Source of the DNA: Sphingomonas sp. SRS2
GTDB taxonomy: Bacteria; Pseudomonadota; Alphaproteobacteria; Sphingomonadales; Sphingomonadaceae
Reading direction: 5' to 3'
DNA length: 38,175 nucleotides
Assembly (NCBI RefSeq): GCF_000971055.1
Contig: NZ_LARW01000120.1
Location: forward strand, 1 to 38,175
The notes below the pieces were generated by a model that had not been told where the DNA came from, ran no database searches, and saw nothing but the letters and a program-made list of their open reading frames with translations. Below, one piece after another: positions 9,674 through 18,104 of this stretch. Both the position numbers and the translations under genes were made by a program. Every line of letters begins with the position of its first letter. Position 1 is the stretch's first letter.

Positions 9674-9940
9674 ATGAAGTTTACCTCGATCCTCGCCATC
9701 TACCTGATCTTCTGGTGGGGCTGCCTGTTCCTGGTGCTGCCCTTCCGGCTACGCAGCAGCATGGAGCCCGAGGCGCACGTCCCCGGCCAGGCCGAGAGCG
9801 CGACTCCGCGTTTTTCGGTGGGCCGTACCGTGCTGTGGACGACGATCGTCTCCGCGGCGGCGTTCGGGCTCTATTATATCAACTATGTGAATGGCTGGGT
9901 GACGATCGAGGCATTCGACCTGACGCGGCTGCGCGGCTGA
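9674..9940 (+). CDS. DUF1467 family small membrane protein
   Basis: The 88-aa protein has two hydrophobic helices (about residues 3-22 and 52-69). The first is followed by the family's LVLPFRLRSS stretch, and the C-terminus has NYVNGWVTIEAFDL. This matches DUF1467, a small alphaproteobacterial inner-membrane family of unknown function. ATG 9674 follows a purine-rich GGGAGAAGGAAAT site. It is the last + gene of the nuo-birA-coaX-rnj block, an arrangement common in the order, but the context does not show its role. Confidence 0.88.
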   Translation: MKFTSILAIYLIFWWGCLFLVLPFRLRSSMEPEAHVPGQAESATPRFSVGRTVLWTTIVSAAAFGLYYINYVNGWVTIEAFDLTRLRG

Positions 9941-10071
9941 GTTCGTTTCACGCTGCCGGTTTTGCCGACGCGATATCGTCGGAAAGCCTTACACATCCTG
10001 GCATGAAGCCGCTGCCTGCGGACGGCACTGCACTGTAAAGCCCCGAAAAATAGGATCTGGTCCGATTCTTG

Positions 10072-10103
10072 CTGATAGCATGACGGTAAGAGTTGCTTAT
10101 CAG
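10072..10103 (+). promoter_or_regulatory. Inverted repeat upstream of the PEP-CTERM gene
   Basis: Arms at 10072-10080 and 10094-10103 pair with one bulge (CTGATAGCA against TGCTTATCAG), 46-77 bp upstream of the ATG at 10149. A second short inverted repeat (CGCGGA/TCCGCG) lies at 10106-10125. These could be an operator or a leader hairpin. No clear -35/-10 pair was identified. Confidence 0.3.
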
Positions 10104-10148
10104 ATCGCGGATTAAGACGTCCGCGAAACGGTGTGTGGGGACACGGCG

Positions 10149-10946
10149 ATGTTGAAGTTCAGGAATGGCCTCGTTCGCGTGGCGATCCTCGCCGCGGCGG
10201 CATGGTGTTCGACCGGTGCGTCGGCGGCCACGATCATCGGGACGCTGAACAGCTTCGGGGCGGGTGACACGATCACCCTCCATGCCGTGCGGCCTAACGG
10301 CACATCCTTCGCCACGCAGGTGCGCAACGGCATCTCGACCTTCACCCAGACGGGCGGCACCTCGCCGATCGATCTGGTCGGGCCGACCGCCAGCACCTAC
10401 TTCGGCTTCTGCGTCGAGCCCTATGAGGATATCGCGCTGAACGCGAATTACAGCTTCACCGTCGATCCGGTGGCGCAGGCGGCAAAGAGCAGCATCGCCG
10501 GCGGAATCGGCGGGGCCAAGGCATTGCAGATCGCCCAGCTGTTCGGCAACTACGCCCCCAATCTCGCCGCCCCGATGACCGCTATCCAGGCTTCGGCGTT
10601 GCAGGTCGCGCTGTGGGAGATCGTCAGCGAGCTATCGACCAACCCGTTCGACGTCACGAGCGGCAACACCTATTTCAGCACCCCCGGCGGCGCCAACACC
10701 GTGCAGGTGATGAATCTGGCGCAGAGCTATCTGAGCTATGTGAGCACGGCCGGCTCCTCGGCGCCGCAGGCGCAGGGGCTGACGGCCCTCACGATCAACG
10801 GCAATCAGGATTTCATCGGCCAGGTCGTGAGCACCGCGCCCGAGCCGGCGAGCTGGCTGATGATGATCGTCGGTTTCGGGCTTATAGGCCATATGCTGCG
10901 GAGCCGCCGCGGCCGCCCGTCGGCGGACCGGCTGGCGCGGGCCTGA
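10149..10946 (+). CDS. PEP-CTERM sorting-domain secreted protein
   Basis: The 265-aa protein has an N-terminal signal peptide (hydrophobic VAILAAAAWCSTGASA, cleavage likely near residue 26) and a C-terminal PEP-CTERM anchor: the PEPASW motif, a hydrophobic helix (MMIVGFGLIGHML) and a final RSRRGR cluster. Such anchors are recognised by exosortase and the protein is released to the surface or matrix. The frame is open to GTG 10131, but ATG 10149 follows a GGGGA site and gives a proper signal peptide. The central 200 residues are unrecognised; one FCVEPYED stretch has a cysteine. No exosortase lies in the window. It stands alone, convergent with the M28 peptidase gene. Confidence 0.85.
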   Translation: MLKFRNGLVRVAILAAAAWCSTGASAATIIGTLNSFGAGDTITLHAVRPNGTSFATQVRNGISTFTQTGGTSPIDLVGPTASTYFGFCVEPYEDIALNANYSFTVDPVAQAAKSSIAGGIGGAKALQIAQLFGNYAPNLAAPMTAIQASALQVALWEIVSELSTNPFDVTSGNTYFSTPGGANTVQVMNLAQSYLSYVSTAGSSAPQAQGLTALTINGNQDFIGQVVSTAPEPASWLMMIVGFGLIGHMLRSRRGRPSADRLARA

Positions 10947-11000
10947 TCCTTAAAGCCCGGAGTCCGGTCCCCCTATGCGGACGCCGTATCCGCGGCTCCT

Positions 11001-11028
11001 GCCTTTTCAGCTGTGCTGAAACAAAGGC
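11001..11028. terminator. Hairpin between convergent PEP-CTERM and M28 peptidase genes
   Basis: GCCTTTTCAGC, a TGT loop and GCTGAAACAAAGGC form a stem with T-rich and A-rich flanks, placed exactly between the ends of two convergent genes. It could act in both directions. The stem is AT-interrupted, so the call is tentative. Confidence 0.4.
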
Positions 11029-12677
11029 TACGGTCGCGCCGCCTTCCGGGCTTTCGGCGCGAAGGTGTCGCCGAAGAAGTCCCCGGCATACCAGAGCGGC
11101 GGGGTATCGGCGTCAGCCATGGCGCGCATGATGCGGTAATTCGCCTCGGCGAAGCGCGCGCCTGATTTCCAGTCGATCTTCTGGTTCATGTCGTCGTCCG
11201 GATGGTGATAGGCGCCGCTCAGGAACTTGCCCCAATGCTTGTCGCCGCCATTGCCGAAGCCGGTGGCGAGGAACACCGCGGGGACGCCCTGCTTCACGAA
11301 CATATAATGGTCCGAACGGACGAAGATGCTCTCCTGTGGCATCGGATCGGGCGACAGCGTGAGCCCCATCGGTTCGATCGCCTTCGCCACGATAGGGCCC
11401 AGGGTCGAATGGTCCGCACCGAAGGCGGTGACATCGGTGAAACGGTAGAGGAGCAGCGGCATGTCGAGATCGACATTGCCGACGATCGAGGCGATCGGGA
11501 CCGAGGGGTGGCGCGCATAATAGTCCGCGCCGATCAGCCCCTTCTCTTCGCCGGTGGTGGCGATGAAGATCAGCGAGCGGCGCGGGCGCGACGCCGCCGT
11601 CGCGCTGGCGCGCGCGACCTCGAGCATCGTTGCGACCCCGGCGGCATTGTCCAGCGCGCCATTGTTGATCAGGTCAACCCCCGGCTTGTCGCCGGGCTTC
11701 GCCGCGACCAGGCCGATATGGTCGAGATGCGCCGACAGGACGACATATTCGTCCCTCAGTTTCGGATCGGAGCCCGGCAGGATCGCGACGACATTGGGGC
11801 TGGTGACGCGCTTGGTGACGCTCTCGTTCTGGATGCGGATGCGGGTCTTGAGGTTGAACCCCCTGGGCCGCCCGCCGTCGCTGTCGGCCACCGCGCGGAT
11901 CGCGTCGAGCGTCTGCGGCGCACCTGCGAAGGCGGCGCGCGCGGCCGGATCGTTGAGCGATGCGGTGACGCGGATCTTCGGGGCCTCGTCGAACGCCTTG
12001 CCGTCCGCGCCGACCCACGCGAAGTCGGGCTCGTCGGCGAACTGGACCGAACGTTGCCATGGGCGCGTCTTGTTCGACAGCAGGGTGCCGATGGAGACCA
12101 TCGCGATCGCGCCATGGGCCTGTGCCGCCTGCCGCTTGGTCGCGCCGAGATGCGCGGCCTCCTCGCTCGGCATCCCCTTGGGGAAACCGCGTAGCGCCAC
12201 CACGACCTTCCCCTTCACGTCGAGCCCGGCATAGTCGTTGATGCCGAGCTTATTCTCGATGCCATAGCCGACGAAGACCATCGGCGCGGCGATATCGAGC
12301 GAGGGCTCGTTCGGGCTGAGGCCGACCAACACCTCGGTCGCGTGCTTCCAACTCGCCTCCGCGCCGCCCGGTCCGCTGATCGTCACGGTGCCCGGCGTTG
12401 CGCCCGGATTCGTCTGTTGCAGGGTGATGCGCTGAAAATAGCCGCCCTCGTCGCCGGCGGGCTTGAGGCCGAGTTCGGCGAAGCGGCTGGCGACATAGCG
12501 GGCGGTGATTTCATGCCCGACGCTTCCGGTGTCACGCCCTTCGAACAGGTCGTCGGCGAGGAAGCGGACGGTCGCTTCGACCCGCTCGGCGGTGAAGACG
12601 GGCGTGTCGGCGGACTGCGCGGCGATCGGTGACGCGACCAGAGCGAAGATGGCGATCGCGCCCGATGCGAATTTCAT
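11028..12677 (-). CDS. M28 family secreted metallopeptidase
   Basis: The protein is a zinc-dependent exopeptidase of the M28 (aminopeptidase Y/Q) type, exported to the periplasm. The 549-aa product starts with a signal peptide ending near APIAAQSA. A protease-associated-like insert follows at about residues 120-290, then the catalytic domain. Candidate metal and catalytic residues are seen in LSAHLDHIG, the bridging Asp in GALDNAAG, the Glu pair in TTGEEKGL, the Asp in NVDLDMP and the final His in RSDHYMF. It is divergent from no close partner and convergent with the PEP-CTERM gene. Substrate is unknown. Confidence 0.9.
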   Translation of the reverse strand: MKFASGAIAIFALVASPIAAQSADTPVFTAERVEATVRFLADDLFEGRDTGSVGHEITARYVASRFAELGLKPAGDEGGYFQRITLQQTNPGATPGTVTISGPGGAEASWKHATEVLVGLSPNEPSLDIAAPMVFVGYGIENKLGINDYAGLDVKGKVVVALRGFPKGMPSEEAAHLGATKRQAAQAHGAIAMVSIGTLLSNKTRPWQRSVQFADEPDFAWVGADGKAFDEAPKIRVTASLNDPAARAAFAGAPQTLDAIRAVADSDGGRPRGFNLKTRIRIQNESVTKRVTSPNVVAILPGSDPKLRDEYVVLSAHLDHIGLVAAKPGDKPGVDLINNGALDNAAGVATMLEVARASATAASRPRRSLIFIATTGEEKGLIGADYYARHPSVPIASIVGNVDLDMPLLLYRFTDVTAFGADHSTLGPIVAKAIEPMGLTLSPDPMPQESIFVRSDHYMFVKQGVPAVFLATGFGNGGDKHWGKFLSGAYHHPDDDMNQKIDWKSGARFAEANYRIMRAMADADTPPLWYAGDFFGDTFAPKARKAARP

Positions 12678-12808
12678 GGGGAAGGGCCTTTGGCGTGATG
12701 TGACTGGGCCGAAAATTACCAGCGGTTCGGGTGATGTCGAGTCTTAAGGCGGTGAGACAGTGAAGGTCACGTGGCCCGGTAGGAGGCCCCCGGTGCGACG
12801 CGTGGCGA

Positions 12809-13396
12809 TCACCGCCGCAGCAGGAAAACCGCATGTTCGGCGCGCAGGTTCGCCGCCGCGTCACCGCACCGGCGGGTGCCGGTCAGGAACCAGGCCTGCT
12901 CCACGGTGATGCCCCGCTCCTTCACGAAGGCGCGGAAATCGTCGATCGTAAGCTGGTGGATATTCTGGGTCGCATACCAGCTGACCGGTAGCGCCGGGGT
13001 GACGGGCATGCGTCCGCCCCAGGCGAGGCTGAGCCGCACCCGCCAATAGGCGAAATTGGGGAAAGACACGAAGGCGTGGCGGCCGATCCGCATCAATTCG
13101 GTCAGCACCTGATCGGGCGCGCGCGCGGTCTGCAGCGTCTGGCTGAGGATCGCATAGTCGAAGGCGTTATCGGGATAGTTGACCAGATCGGTGTCGGCGT
13201 CGCCCTGCACCACCGAAAGGCCGCGGCCAACCGCGAGGCTGACATTGGCCGGATCGATCTCGATCCCGCGCGCGTCGCATTGTTTGGCGCGCAATACGTC
13301 CATCAACTCGCCGTCGCCGCAGCCGACATCGAGCACGCGCGATCCCGCGCCGATATGATCGGCGATGATCGCGAGATCGGGGCGAAGGCCGTTCAT
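12809..13396 (-). CDS. metW: Methionine biosynthesis protein MetW
   Basis: MetW is a class I methyltransferase-fold protein that is co-encoded with MetX in many proteobacteria and needed for full homoserine acyltransferase function. The 195-aa product has the SAM-binding-type motif [10 protein letters not shown] near residues 20-30 and the family's [11 protein letters not shown] and [12 protein letters not shown] segments. Its start overlaps the metX stop by 4 bp (ATGA), showing translational coupling. It is likely a partner or regulator of MetX rather than an independent methyltransferase; that is family knowledge, not seen here. Confidence 0.94.
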   Translation of the reverse strand: MNGLRPDLAIIADHIGAGSRVLDVGCGDGELMDVLRAKQCDARGIEIDPANVSLAVGRGLSVVQGDADTDLVNYPDNAFDYAILSQTLQTARAPDQVLTELMRIGRHAFVSFPNFAYWRVRLSLAWGGRMPVTPALPVSWYATQNIHQLTIDDFRAFVKERGITVEQAWFLTGTRRCGDAAANLRAEHAVFLLRR

Positions 13397-14529
13397 GCGT
13401 TTTCCCCCGCGCGCAGGAACCCGTCGACGACGCGGTTGAGGTCTGGCACGTCGAGCAGGAAGGCGTCATGGCCAAAGGGCGAGCTGAGTTCGACGAAGCT
13501 TACCGGCGCGCCCGCGGCGTTGAGCGCATGGACGATCGCGCGCGATTCGGCGGTTGGATAGAGCCAGTCGGTATCGAAGCTGACCAGGCAGAAGCGAGTC
13601 GCCTTGTCGAAAGCGTTGGCAAGCAGCCCGCCATGTTCCTCGGCGAGGTCGAAATAGTCCATCGCCCGGGTGATGTAGAGATAGCTGTTCGCATCGAAGC
13701 GGTCGACGAAGCTGATCCCCTGATGGCGCAGATAGGATTCGATCTGGAAATCGGCGTCGAAGCCGAAGCTTTTTGCGCCGTCCTGCTTGCCCGGCCGCGC
13801 CTGAAGCCGGCGGCCGAATTTCTCGGTCAGCCCGGCTTCGGACAGATAGGTGATGTGCGCCGCCATCCGCGCGACCGCGAGGCCGGCGGCGGGAGGATCG
13901 TTGTCGGCATAATAGTCGCCGCGATTCCATTTCGGATCGGCCATGATCGCCTGGCGGCCGACTTCGTGAAAGGCGATGTTCTGCGCCGAATGCCGCGCCG
14001 CCGTGGCGATCGCCACCGCCGATCGGACCCGGTCGGGATAGGTCGCCGCCCATTCGAGCACCTGCATGCCGCCCATCGATCCGCCAACGACCGCGCTCAA
14101 CATCCCGACGCCGAGATGATCGAGCAGCATCGCCTGCGCGCGCACCATGTCGCGGATGGTGATGACCGGGAAGCGCATCGCGAAGGGCGCGTCCTTCTTC
14201 GGATCGATCGAGGCGGGGCCCGAACTGCCGAGGCAGCTTCCCAGCACATTGGCGCAGACGATGAAGTGACGCGCCGGATCGATCGGCCTGCCCGTGCCGA
14301 CCATCCGCGTCCACCACCCCGGCTTGCCGGTGCGCGGGTGGACCGAGGCGACATGCTGATCACCGGTCAGCGCATGGCAGATCAGGATCGCGTTCGACCG
14401 GTCGGCGTTCAGCGCGCCATAGGTCTCATAGGCAATCTCGACCGGCGCGAGGCGCGCGCCTCCATCCAGCCGCAATGGGCCGGCCAATGTCACGGAACGG
14501 GCAAGGCCGAAGCGGCTGTCGTCGATCAT
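13393..14529 (-). CDS. metX: Homoserine O-acyltransferase MetX
   Basis: This alpha/beta-hydrolase-fold enzyme acylates L-homoserine in the first committed step of methionine synthesis. The 378-aa product shows the family core: [30 protein letters not shown], the nucleophile elbow GGSMGGMQ and the C-terminal catalytic Asp/His region (GHDAFLL). ATG 14529 matches the family's N-terminus ([12 protein letters not shown]); ATG 14559 and TTG 14568 are in frame upstream and none has a convincing SD. MetX enzymes paired with MetW often use succinyl-CoA rather than acetyl-CoA, so the acyl donor should be left open. tRNA-Pro(UGG) lies 62 bp upstream on the same strand. Confidence 0.93.
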   Translation of the reverse strand: MIDDSRFGLARSVTLAGPLRLDGGARLAPVEIAYETYGALNADRSNAILICHALTGDQHVASVHPRTGKPGWWTRMVGTGRPIDPARHFIVCANVLGSCLGSSGPASIDPKKDAPFAMRFPVITIRDMVRAQAMLLDHLGVGMLSAVVGGSMGGMQVLEWAATYPDRVRSAVAIATAARHSAQNIAFHEVGRQAIMADPKWNRGDYYADNDPPAAGLAVARMAAHITYLSEAGLTEKFGRRLQARPGKQDGAKSFGFDADFQIESYLRHQGISFVDRFDANSYLYITRAMDYFDLAEEHGGLLANAFDKATRFCLVSFDTDWLYPTAESRAIVHALNAAGAPVSFVELSSPFGHDAFLLDVPDLNRVVDGFLRAGENA

Positions 14530-14589
14530 GGGAGGAGGGGGAATAGGGCCTGTGCGCATAGGCTGCAATGCCCGTCGTCACAGGTTCCG

Positions 14590-14667
<78 letters not shown>

Positions 14668-14677
14668 ACGCGGCGCC

Positions 14678-14706
14678 GCTATAGGCAGATGTTCGGGCAA
14701 GTACAA
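14678..14706 (-). promoter_or_regulatory. Promoter of tRNA-Pro(UGG)
   Basis: On the minus strand, TTGTAC (14701-14706) and TATAGC (14678-14683) are separated by 17 bp. Initiation would fall a few bases before the mature 5' end at 14667. The match and position fit a housekeeping tRNA promoter. Confidence 0.6.
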
Positions 14707-14992
14707 ATGCTGGTTTTCGATTTCGCCAGATCTGCCCCGCTTTGCATCAGCGCAACACCTAATCGCCCGCCTCCCGCATGAGGGCCCGCCTCCTTAACGC
14801 CGCCCCAAAGCCGCACTGAGCATAGCCGGACCGGTGCGGCGCAGACGGCAGCGGCGAGAGCAGGGCGAAGAGAGGCGAATGAGGCGGACGCGGGTGGAAA
14901 GCATGGCGGGTGGTGCCGCGCAGGGACGATTTTCAGCAAGGCTTGGCGAACGCCGGCTTCGGGCTTAGCTGTGGTTGCGGAGGGTATGCGCC
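14707..14992. other. Non-coding gap between tRNA-Pro and the zeta GST gene
   Basis: With the promoter and flank of tRNA-Pro on its left, this is a gap of about 325 bp (14668-14992). No convincing gene was seen: the only long frame (14679-14939 on minus) has low-complexity composition and no family features. A GCGGAGGG ribosome-binding site near 14978-14984 serves the next gene. Confidence 0.6.
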
Positions 14993-15631
14993 ATGAAGCT
15001 CTACAGCTATTTCCGGTCGTCGGCGGCCTATCGAGTGCGGATCGCGCTCAATCTCAAGGGGCTCGCGGCTGAGCAGGAGGCGGTCCATCTGCTGCGCAAG
15101 GAGGCGCTGCCCGCCTATCGCGCCGAGCATAATCCCCAGGGGCTGATCCCCGCGCTCGACAGCGATGACGGCTTCTTCGTCCAGTCGATCGCGATAATGG
15201 AATATCTCGAGGAGCGTTATCCCGATCCGCCGCTATTGCCACAGGGCTTCGCGCCGCGCGTCTATGTCCGCGCGGCGGCGCAGCTGATCGCCTGCGACAT
15301 CCATCCGCTCGCGAATCTGCGGGTGCTGCGCTATCTCAAGCGGGAGATGGGGCACGAGCAGGAGGCGATCGATGGCTGGTACCGCCATTGGGTCGAGGAC
15401 GGTTTCACAAGGCTCGAAGCCTATCTCTCCGCCGAGGGACGTAGCGGCCGCTACATATATGGCGACAGCCCGACGATCGCCGATTGCTGCCTTGTCCCGC
15501 AGATGTTCAACGCGCGCCGCCTTAATTGCGACATCGCAGCTTTCCCGACCCTCGTCGCGATCGATGCGAACTGCGCCGCGCTGGACGCCTTCCAGCGCGC
15601 GCACCCATCGGTGCAGCCCGACGCGGAGTGA
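14993..15631 (+). CDS. maiA: Maleylacetoacetate isomerase / zeta-class glutathione S-transferase
   Basis: The enzyme family isomerises maleylacetoacetate to fumarylacetoacetate, using glutathione, in tyrosine and homogentisate breakdown; some members act on other substrates. The 212-aa product has a thioredoxin-like N-terminal domain with the zeta-class stretch YSYFRSSAAYRVRIALNLKG (canonical active-site SSCSWRVR), then NPQGLIPAL and QSIAIMEYLEERYP, and an alpha-helical C-terminal domain with the family DIHPLANLRVL and the TIADCCLVPQ segment. The canonical second and third active-site residues (S-C) are replaced by A-A after SS, which deserves a check. ATG 14993 follows a good SD. No other tyrosine-degradation gene lies nearby. 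Confidence 0.87.
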   Translation: MKLYSYFRSSAAYRVRIALNLKGLAAEQEAVHLLRKEALPAYRAEHNPQGLIPALDSDDGFFVQSIAIMEYLEERYPDPPLLPQGFAPRVYVRAAAQLIACDIHPLANLRVLRYLKREMGHEQEAIDGWYRHWVEDGFTRLEAYLSAEGRSGRYIYGDSPTIADCCLVPQMFNARRLNCDIAAFPTLVAIDANCAALDAFQRAHPSVQPDAE

Positions 15632-15643
15632 ATCCGCGCGTGC

Positions 15644-16348
15644 TCAGAAGGTAAACTGGACGAAGACGCGCGGCGCCGAATCCGGCCCATCGCCGCGCAG
15701 CCGGGCAAGCCAGGCCAGGCCGATCTCGACCTCGAATTCCTCGCCATATTCATGTTCGAAGGTCAGGCTGGGCCCAGCATAATGCCGCCCCCTCGGCGCG
15801 GCCGCGGCATCGCCCGACAGGCGCGCGGCCTGGCCCGACGCCTCGACGCCAAGCCAGAGGCCGGCGAACATCGTCTGGACCGACGCCGAATAGGCGAGGC
15901 CGGTGCCGCGGTCGCCATCGTCGCGGCTATGGCGGAGGATGGCGTTGCCTTGCAGCCACCAGCGCGGCGTTTTCACTTCGCCGATCGCGCGGGCCTCCAG
16001 CCGCGTAAGATCGCCATGGCGGTTGATCGCAGCCGAGCCCATCAGGCCGAAGCCGAGGGGTTGCGTATCGGGGTCGGTAAAGCGCCAGAGCGCGAGCGCG
16101 GCGACACTCTCGAATTCGAGGCCATGGCGCGGCCCCTCGAATTCGACCTCGCCACCCAGCGCCAGCTGATCGGTCAGGCCGGTGAGAAGTTCGAACTCCT
16201 GCTCGCCGTCGCCGTCGAATGCGCCGAACCATTCGGCCTCCCATTCGCCGGCCTCGGGTTCGAGCTGGGCGATCGATTCGATACCGGCCTGAGCGGGGGC
16301 CGCTGCGAGCATGATCGCCCCCGCCAGCGTCAGAACGCGACCGCGCAT
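15644..16348 (-). CDS. Outer-membrane beta-barrel-like hypothetical protein
   Basis: The 234-aa protein has a signal peptide (MRGRVLTLAGAIMLAAAPAQAG) and then a body of alternating polar and hydrophobic strands with many Gly, Glu and aromatic residues. It ends in FVQFTF, a terminal phenylalanine typical of proteins folded by the Bam machinery. The frame is open upstream to 16567, but ATG 16348 has a clear GGGGGAG site and a true signal peptide. The longer version would run into the attL repeat. Function is unknown. It is the last chromosomal gene before the prophage remnant. Confidence 0.72.
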   Translation of the reverse strand: MRGRVLTLAGAIMLAAAPAQAGIESIAQLEPEAGEWEAEWFGAFDGDGEQEFELLTGLTDQLALGGEVEFEGPRHGLEFESVAALALWRFTDPDTQPLGFGLMGSAAINRHGDLTRLEARAIGEVKTPRWWLQGNAILRHSRDDGDRGTGLAYSASVQTMFAGLWLGVEASGQAARLSGDAAAAPRGRHYAGPSLTFEHEYGEEFEVEIGLAWLARLRGDGPDSAPRVFVQFTF

Positions 16349-16516
16349 AATATCTCCCCCCACGGTCGCCACCGGCATATCGGTCCGCCAATGCAGGTAA
16401 GCGATAATCCATGAGCAGCGCGATGAAATGGTCCAAGGACCACAGTCTTCCTGGACCAGGATACGCGACGCCGGCCCGATCCGGGCGCTCGACATGACAG
16501 AAGGATAGAAGCGAAA

Positions 16517-16565
16517 ATGGTCGGGGAGAGAGGATTCGAACCTCCGGCCCCTGCCTCCCGAAGGC
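16517..16565. repeat. attL: 49-bp duplicate of the tRNA-Pro(CGG) 3' end
   Basis: It is identical to 30000-30048. It starts at the complement of CCA and ends in the anticodon stem-loop; the sequences diverge immediately on both sides (A/G before, C/G after). This copy lacks the 5' part of the tRNA and is not a functional tRNA gene. Confidence 0.95.
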
Positions 16566-16571
16566 ACATCT

Positions 16572-16593
16572 TGCGCCGTATTACGGCGCTTTT
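16572..16593 (+). terminator. Rho-independent terminator just inside attL
   Basis: GCGCCGT and ACGGCGC form a stem with a 3-nt loop, followed by TTTTC in the + direction. It would stop transcription entering the element from the left flank. Confidence 0.6.
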
Positions 16594-16654
16594 CGGCGTT
16601 AGCTTAGCCGAAATGCACGTGAACAAGCCCGGAACATAAGGTGAATAAAGCGGA

Positions 16655-16683
16655 TTGACACCGGAGTTACACCGGAGCAAATT
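16655..16683 (+). promoter_or_regulatory. Possible promoter and tandem ACACCGGA repeats near attL
   Basis: A consensus TTGACA (16655-16660) is followed after 17 bp by CAAATT, 6 bp before the first prophage gene. The same stretch holds two copies of ACACCGGA (16658-16665 and 16669-16676). A very similar pair lies near attR (29940-29959), so it may instead, or also, be an integrase arm site. Confidence 0.4.
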
Positions 16684-16689
16684 TTGCGC

Positions 16690-16953
16690 ATGCCCAGCCG
16701 CGATTCTCTCGGACGGTTCGCCCGTCGCCCCGATCCGCCGGTGAAGCCGAAGCCGAAGACCTGGCATCGTGTCACGGTCCGGTTGCCGAGGCTGTTCAAG
16801 CCGCGCGGGCCGTGGCGGGAATCGCGCGGTGACGCCGAGCAGGACGCCGTCGCCGCCGGGCTGGGTCACTTCGACCGACGCGAGCAGAAAATCATTCTGC
16901 CTGTGCCGGCCGAGATCCAGACGACCGTATCGATGCACCGGCCGCCGGACTGA
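16690..16953 (+). CDS. Hypothetical basic protein
   Basis: The 87-aa product is unrecognised. The N-terminal half is rich in Arg, Lys and Pro (SRDSLGRFARRPDPPVKPKPK), suggesting nucleic-acid contact or disorder; the C-terminal half is mixed. ATG 16690 is used; TTG 16684 is also in frame. It is the first gene of the left-end + strand group and may be an early phage gene. Confidence 0.5.
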   Translation: MPSRDSLGRFARRPDPPVKPKPKTWHRVTVRLPRLFKPRGPWRESRGDAEQDAVAAGLGHFDRREQKIILPVPAEIQTTVSMHRPPD

Positions 16954-16979
16954 CGGCCAGCCGAACGAAGGACGACGAC

Positions 16980-17444
16980 ATGACGACAGCAACCTTGGTG
17001 CGGCGGCACCAGGGCGTGCAGATGCGCGCCCGAGACTATTGTGATGGCGATACCGAGGAGCAGGTCCTGTTCCACGGCGAGCTGGTAGACGCGATCGCGG
17101 CGGCGCGCGCGTTGCCCCTCGCCGAGCGGCGCGACGTGACCCTGGAAACCGACGAGAACTTCTATGGCCCAGCCGATTTCGATCATCTGACTGTGCAAGG
17201 CCTGCCGCTCCGCACGCTGGAGATGGCGCACGGTAGCATGTGGATCCGCGTCACCGTCGCGGCGCTGGAGCAGCTGCGCGGCGATCTGTCCCGCATGGCC
17301 CCGCCGATGTCGATCATCACCGAGCGGCTGGACGAGGTGCAGGCCATCGTGCGGCGGAAGCAGACTGCCGGCGAGATCGCCGACGAGTCGGACGGCCGGC
17401 GGGTGATGACGATCGACGTCGCCGACCTCGCACCCTCGACATGA
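16980..17444 (+). CDS. Hypothetical prophage protein
   Basis: The 154-aa product is unrecognised and soluble. It has an acidic central part (DVTLETDENFYGPADFDHL) and a helical C-terminal part with a charged stretch (TERLDEVQAIVRRKQTAGE). ATG 16980 has a GAAGGA site 8 bp upstream. Its stop overlaps the next start (ATGA at 17441), so the two are coupled. Confidence 0.65.
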   Translation: MTTATLVRRHQGVQMRARDYCDGDTEEQVLFHGELVDAIAAARALPLAERRDVTLETDENFYGPADFDHLTVQGLPLRTLEMAHGSMWIRVTVAALEQLRGDLSRMAPPMSIITERLDEVQAIVRRKQTAGEIADESDGRRVMTIDVADLAPST

Positions 17445-17629
17445 TCGTCGACGAGCGCCTGCGCCCGGTCATTCGCGCGATCTATGAATATGTCGACGAC
17501 ACGAACTATGCCGTTGACTTTGTCCTCGCCGAGCGGCGCCGGACGCCAGCTTATCTGAACGCGGAGGCGGCGGCGAAGATCGTCGCCAGCGCGGTCATCA
17601 CGGTCAGTCGTACCGCCATCAGGCTCTGA
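17441..17629 (+). CDS. Small hypothetical protein
   Basis: The 62-aa product begins MIVDERLRPVIRAIYEYV. The ATG overlaps the preceding stop by 4 bp, which is the main support for this start inside a longer open frame that begins at 17240. There are no TM segments and no known motif. A role is not evident. Confidence 0.55.
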   Translation: MIVDERLRPVIRAIYEYVDDTNYAVDFVLAERRRTPAYLNAEAAAKIVASAVITVSRTAIRL

Positions 17630-17633
17630 ACCA

Positions 17634-18041
17634 ATGCCCAGCGTGCGCGAGCATCTTATATTCAAGGCGCTGGCGGCATTGCAGGAGGTGCGCGAGGCGA
17701 GCGTTGCCCGCCCGATCGAACCCACCTGGCCGATCCGGTTCTGCCTTGCGTACCTCTATAGCCAGAGCGGCGGTGATCGCTCGCCCTATGATTACTTCTG
17801 GAGGGAGATGGGCAACGTCCACCCGGTATCGACCGACGGTGGCAGCTACATGCGCCATATGGAGCTGGGGCGTGCGCTCAGCAGCATCATGGCCCGGCTG
17901 GGGTTCCACGACACGGCGCGGACAGCGGCTTGCCTTCGGAAGGCCCATTCGGCTGGCGCGGTCGACGCATTCTGGGCCGAAGTGCAGAAGCAACTGGACG
18001 ACGGTCGCCCCATGCCAACCCCTCGCTTCAAGAGGGGATAA
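17634..18041 (+). CDS. Hypothetical prophage protein
   Basis: The 135-aa product is unrecognised, soluble and rich in aromatic residues in the middle (IRFCLAYLYSQ, YDYFWREMG). It follows the 62-aa gene after 4 bp, so all four left-end genes could be one transcript. It ends 57 bp before hicA. Confidence 0.6.
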   Translation: MPSVREHLIFKALAALQEVREASVARPIEPTWPIRFCLAYLYSQSGGDRSPYDYFWREMGNVHPVSTDGGSYMRHMELGRALSSIMARLGFHDTARTAACLRKAHSAGAVDAFWAEVQKQLDDGRPMPTPRFKRG

Positions 18042-18068
18042 AAATGTGTATTTATTTGCGCAGTGGGG

Positions 18069-18097
18069 TTGACGGCCCCACCCGTCGTGTGTAGATA
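18069..18097 (+). promoter_or_regulatory. hicAB promoter
   Basis: TTGACG (18069-18074) and TAGATA (18092-18097) are spaced by 17 bp. A start about 7 bp after the -10 falls on or next to the hicA ATG at 18105, so the message may be leaderless. GGGG/CCCC arms flank the -35 and may help an operator. HicB-type RHH proteins usually repress their own promoter. Confidence 0.6.
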
Positions 18098-18104
18098 TAT
18101 GTGC

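Noticed and set aside
11202-12194. 330-aa plus-strand open frame opposite the M28 peptidase
   Set aside because: The minus-strand gene has signal peptide and metal ligands in order; the plus frame has only charged low-complexity sequence.
14679-14939. 86-aa minus-strand ORF upstream of the zeta GST gene
   Set aside because: It overlaps the tRNA-Pro promoter, and composition and start are unconvincing.
16517-16565. A third tRNA-Pro gene at the left border
   Set aside because: Only the 3' part is present; the anticodon stem and the 5' half are replaced by unrelated sequence.
16330-16992. Minus-strand frame across attL considered as an integrase remnant
   Set aside because: No recombinase motif; it runs through the tRNA stub and both flanks and has no coding character.
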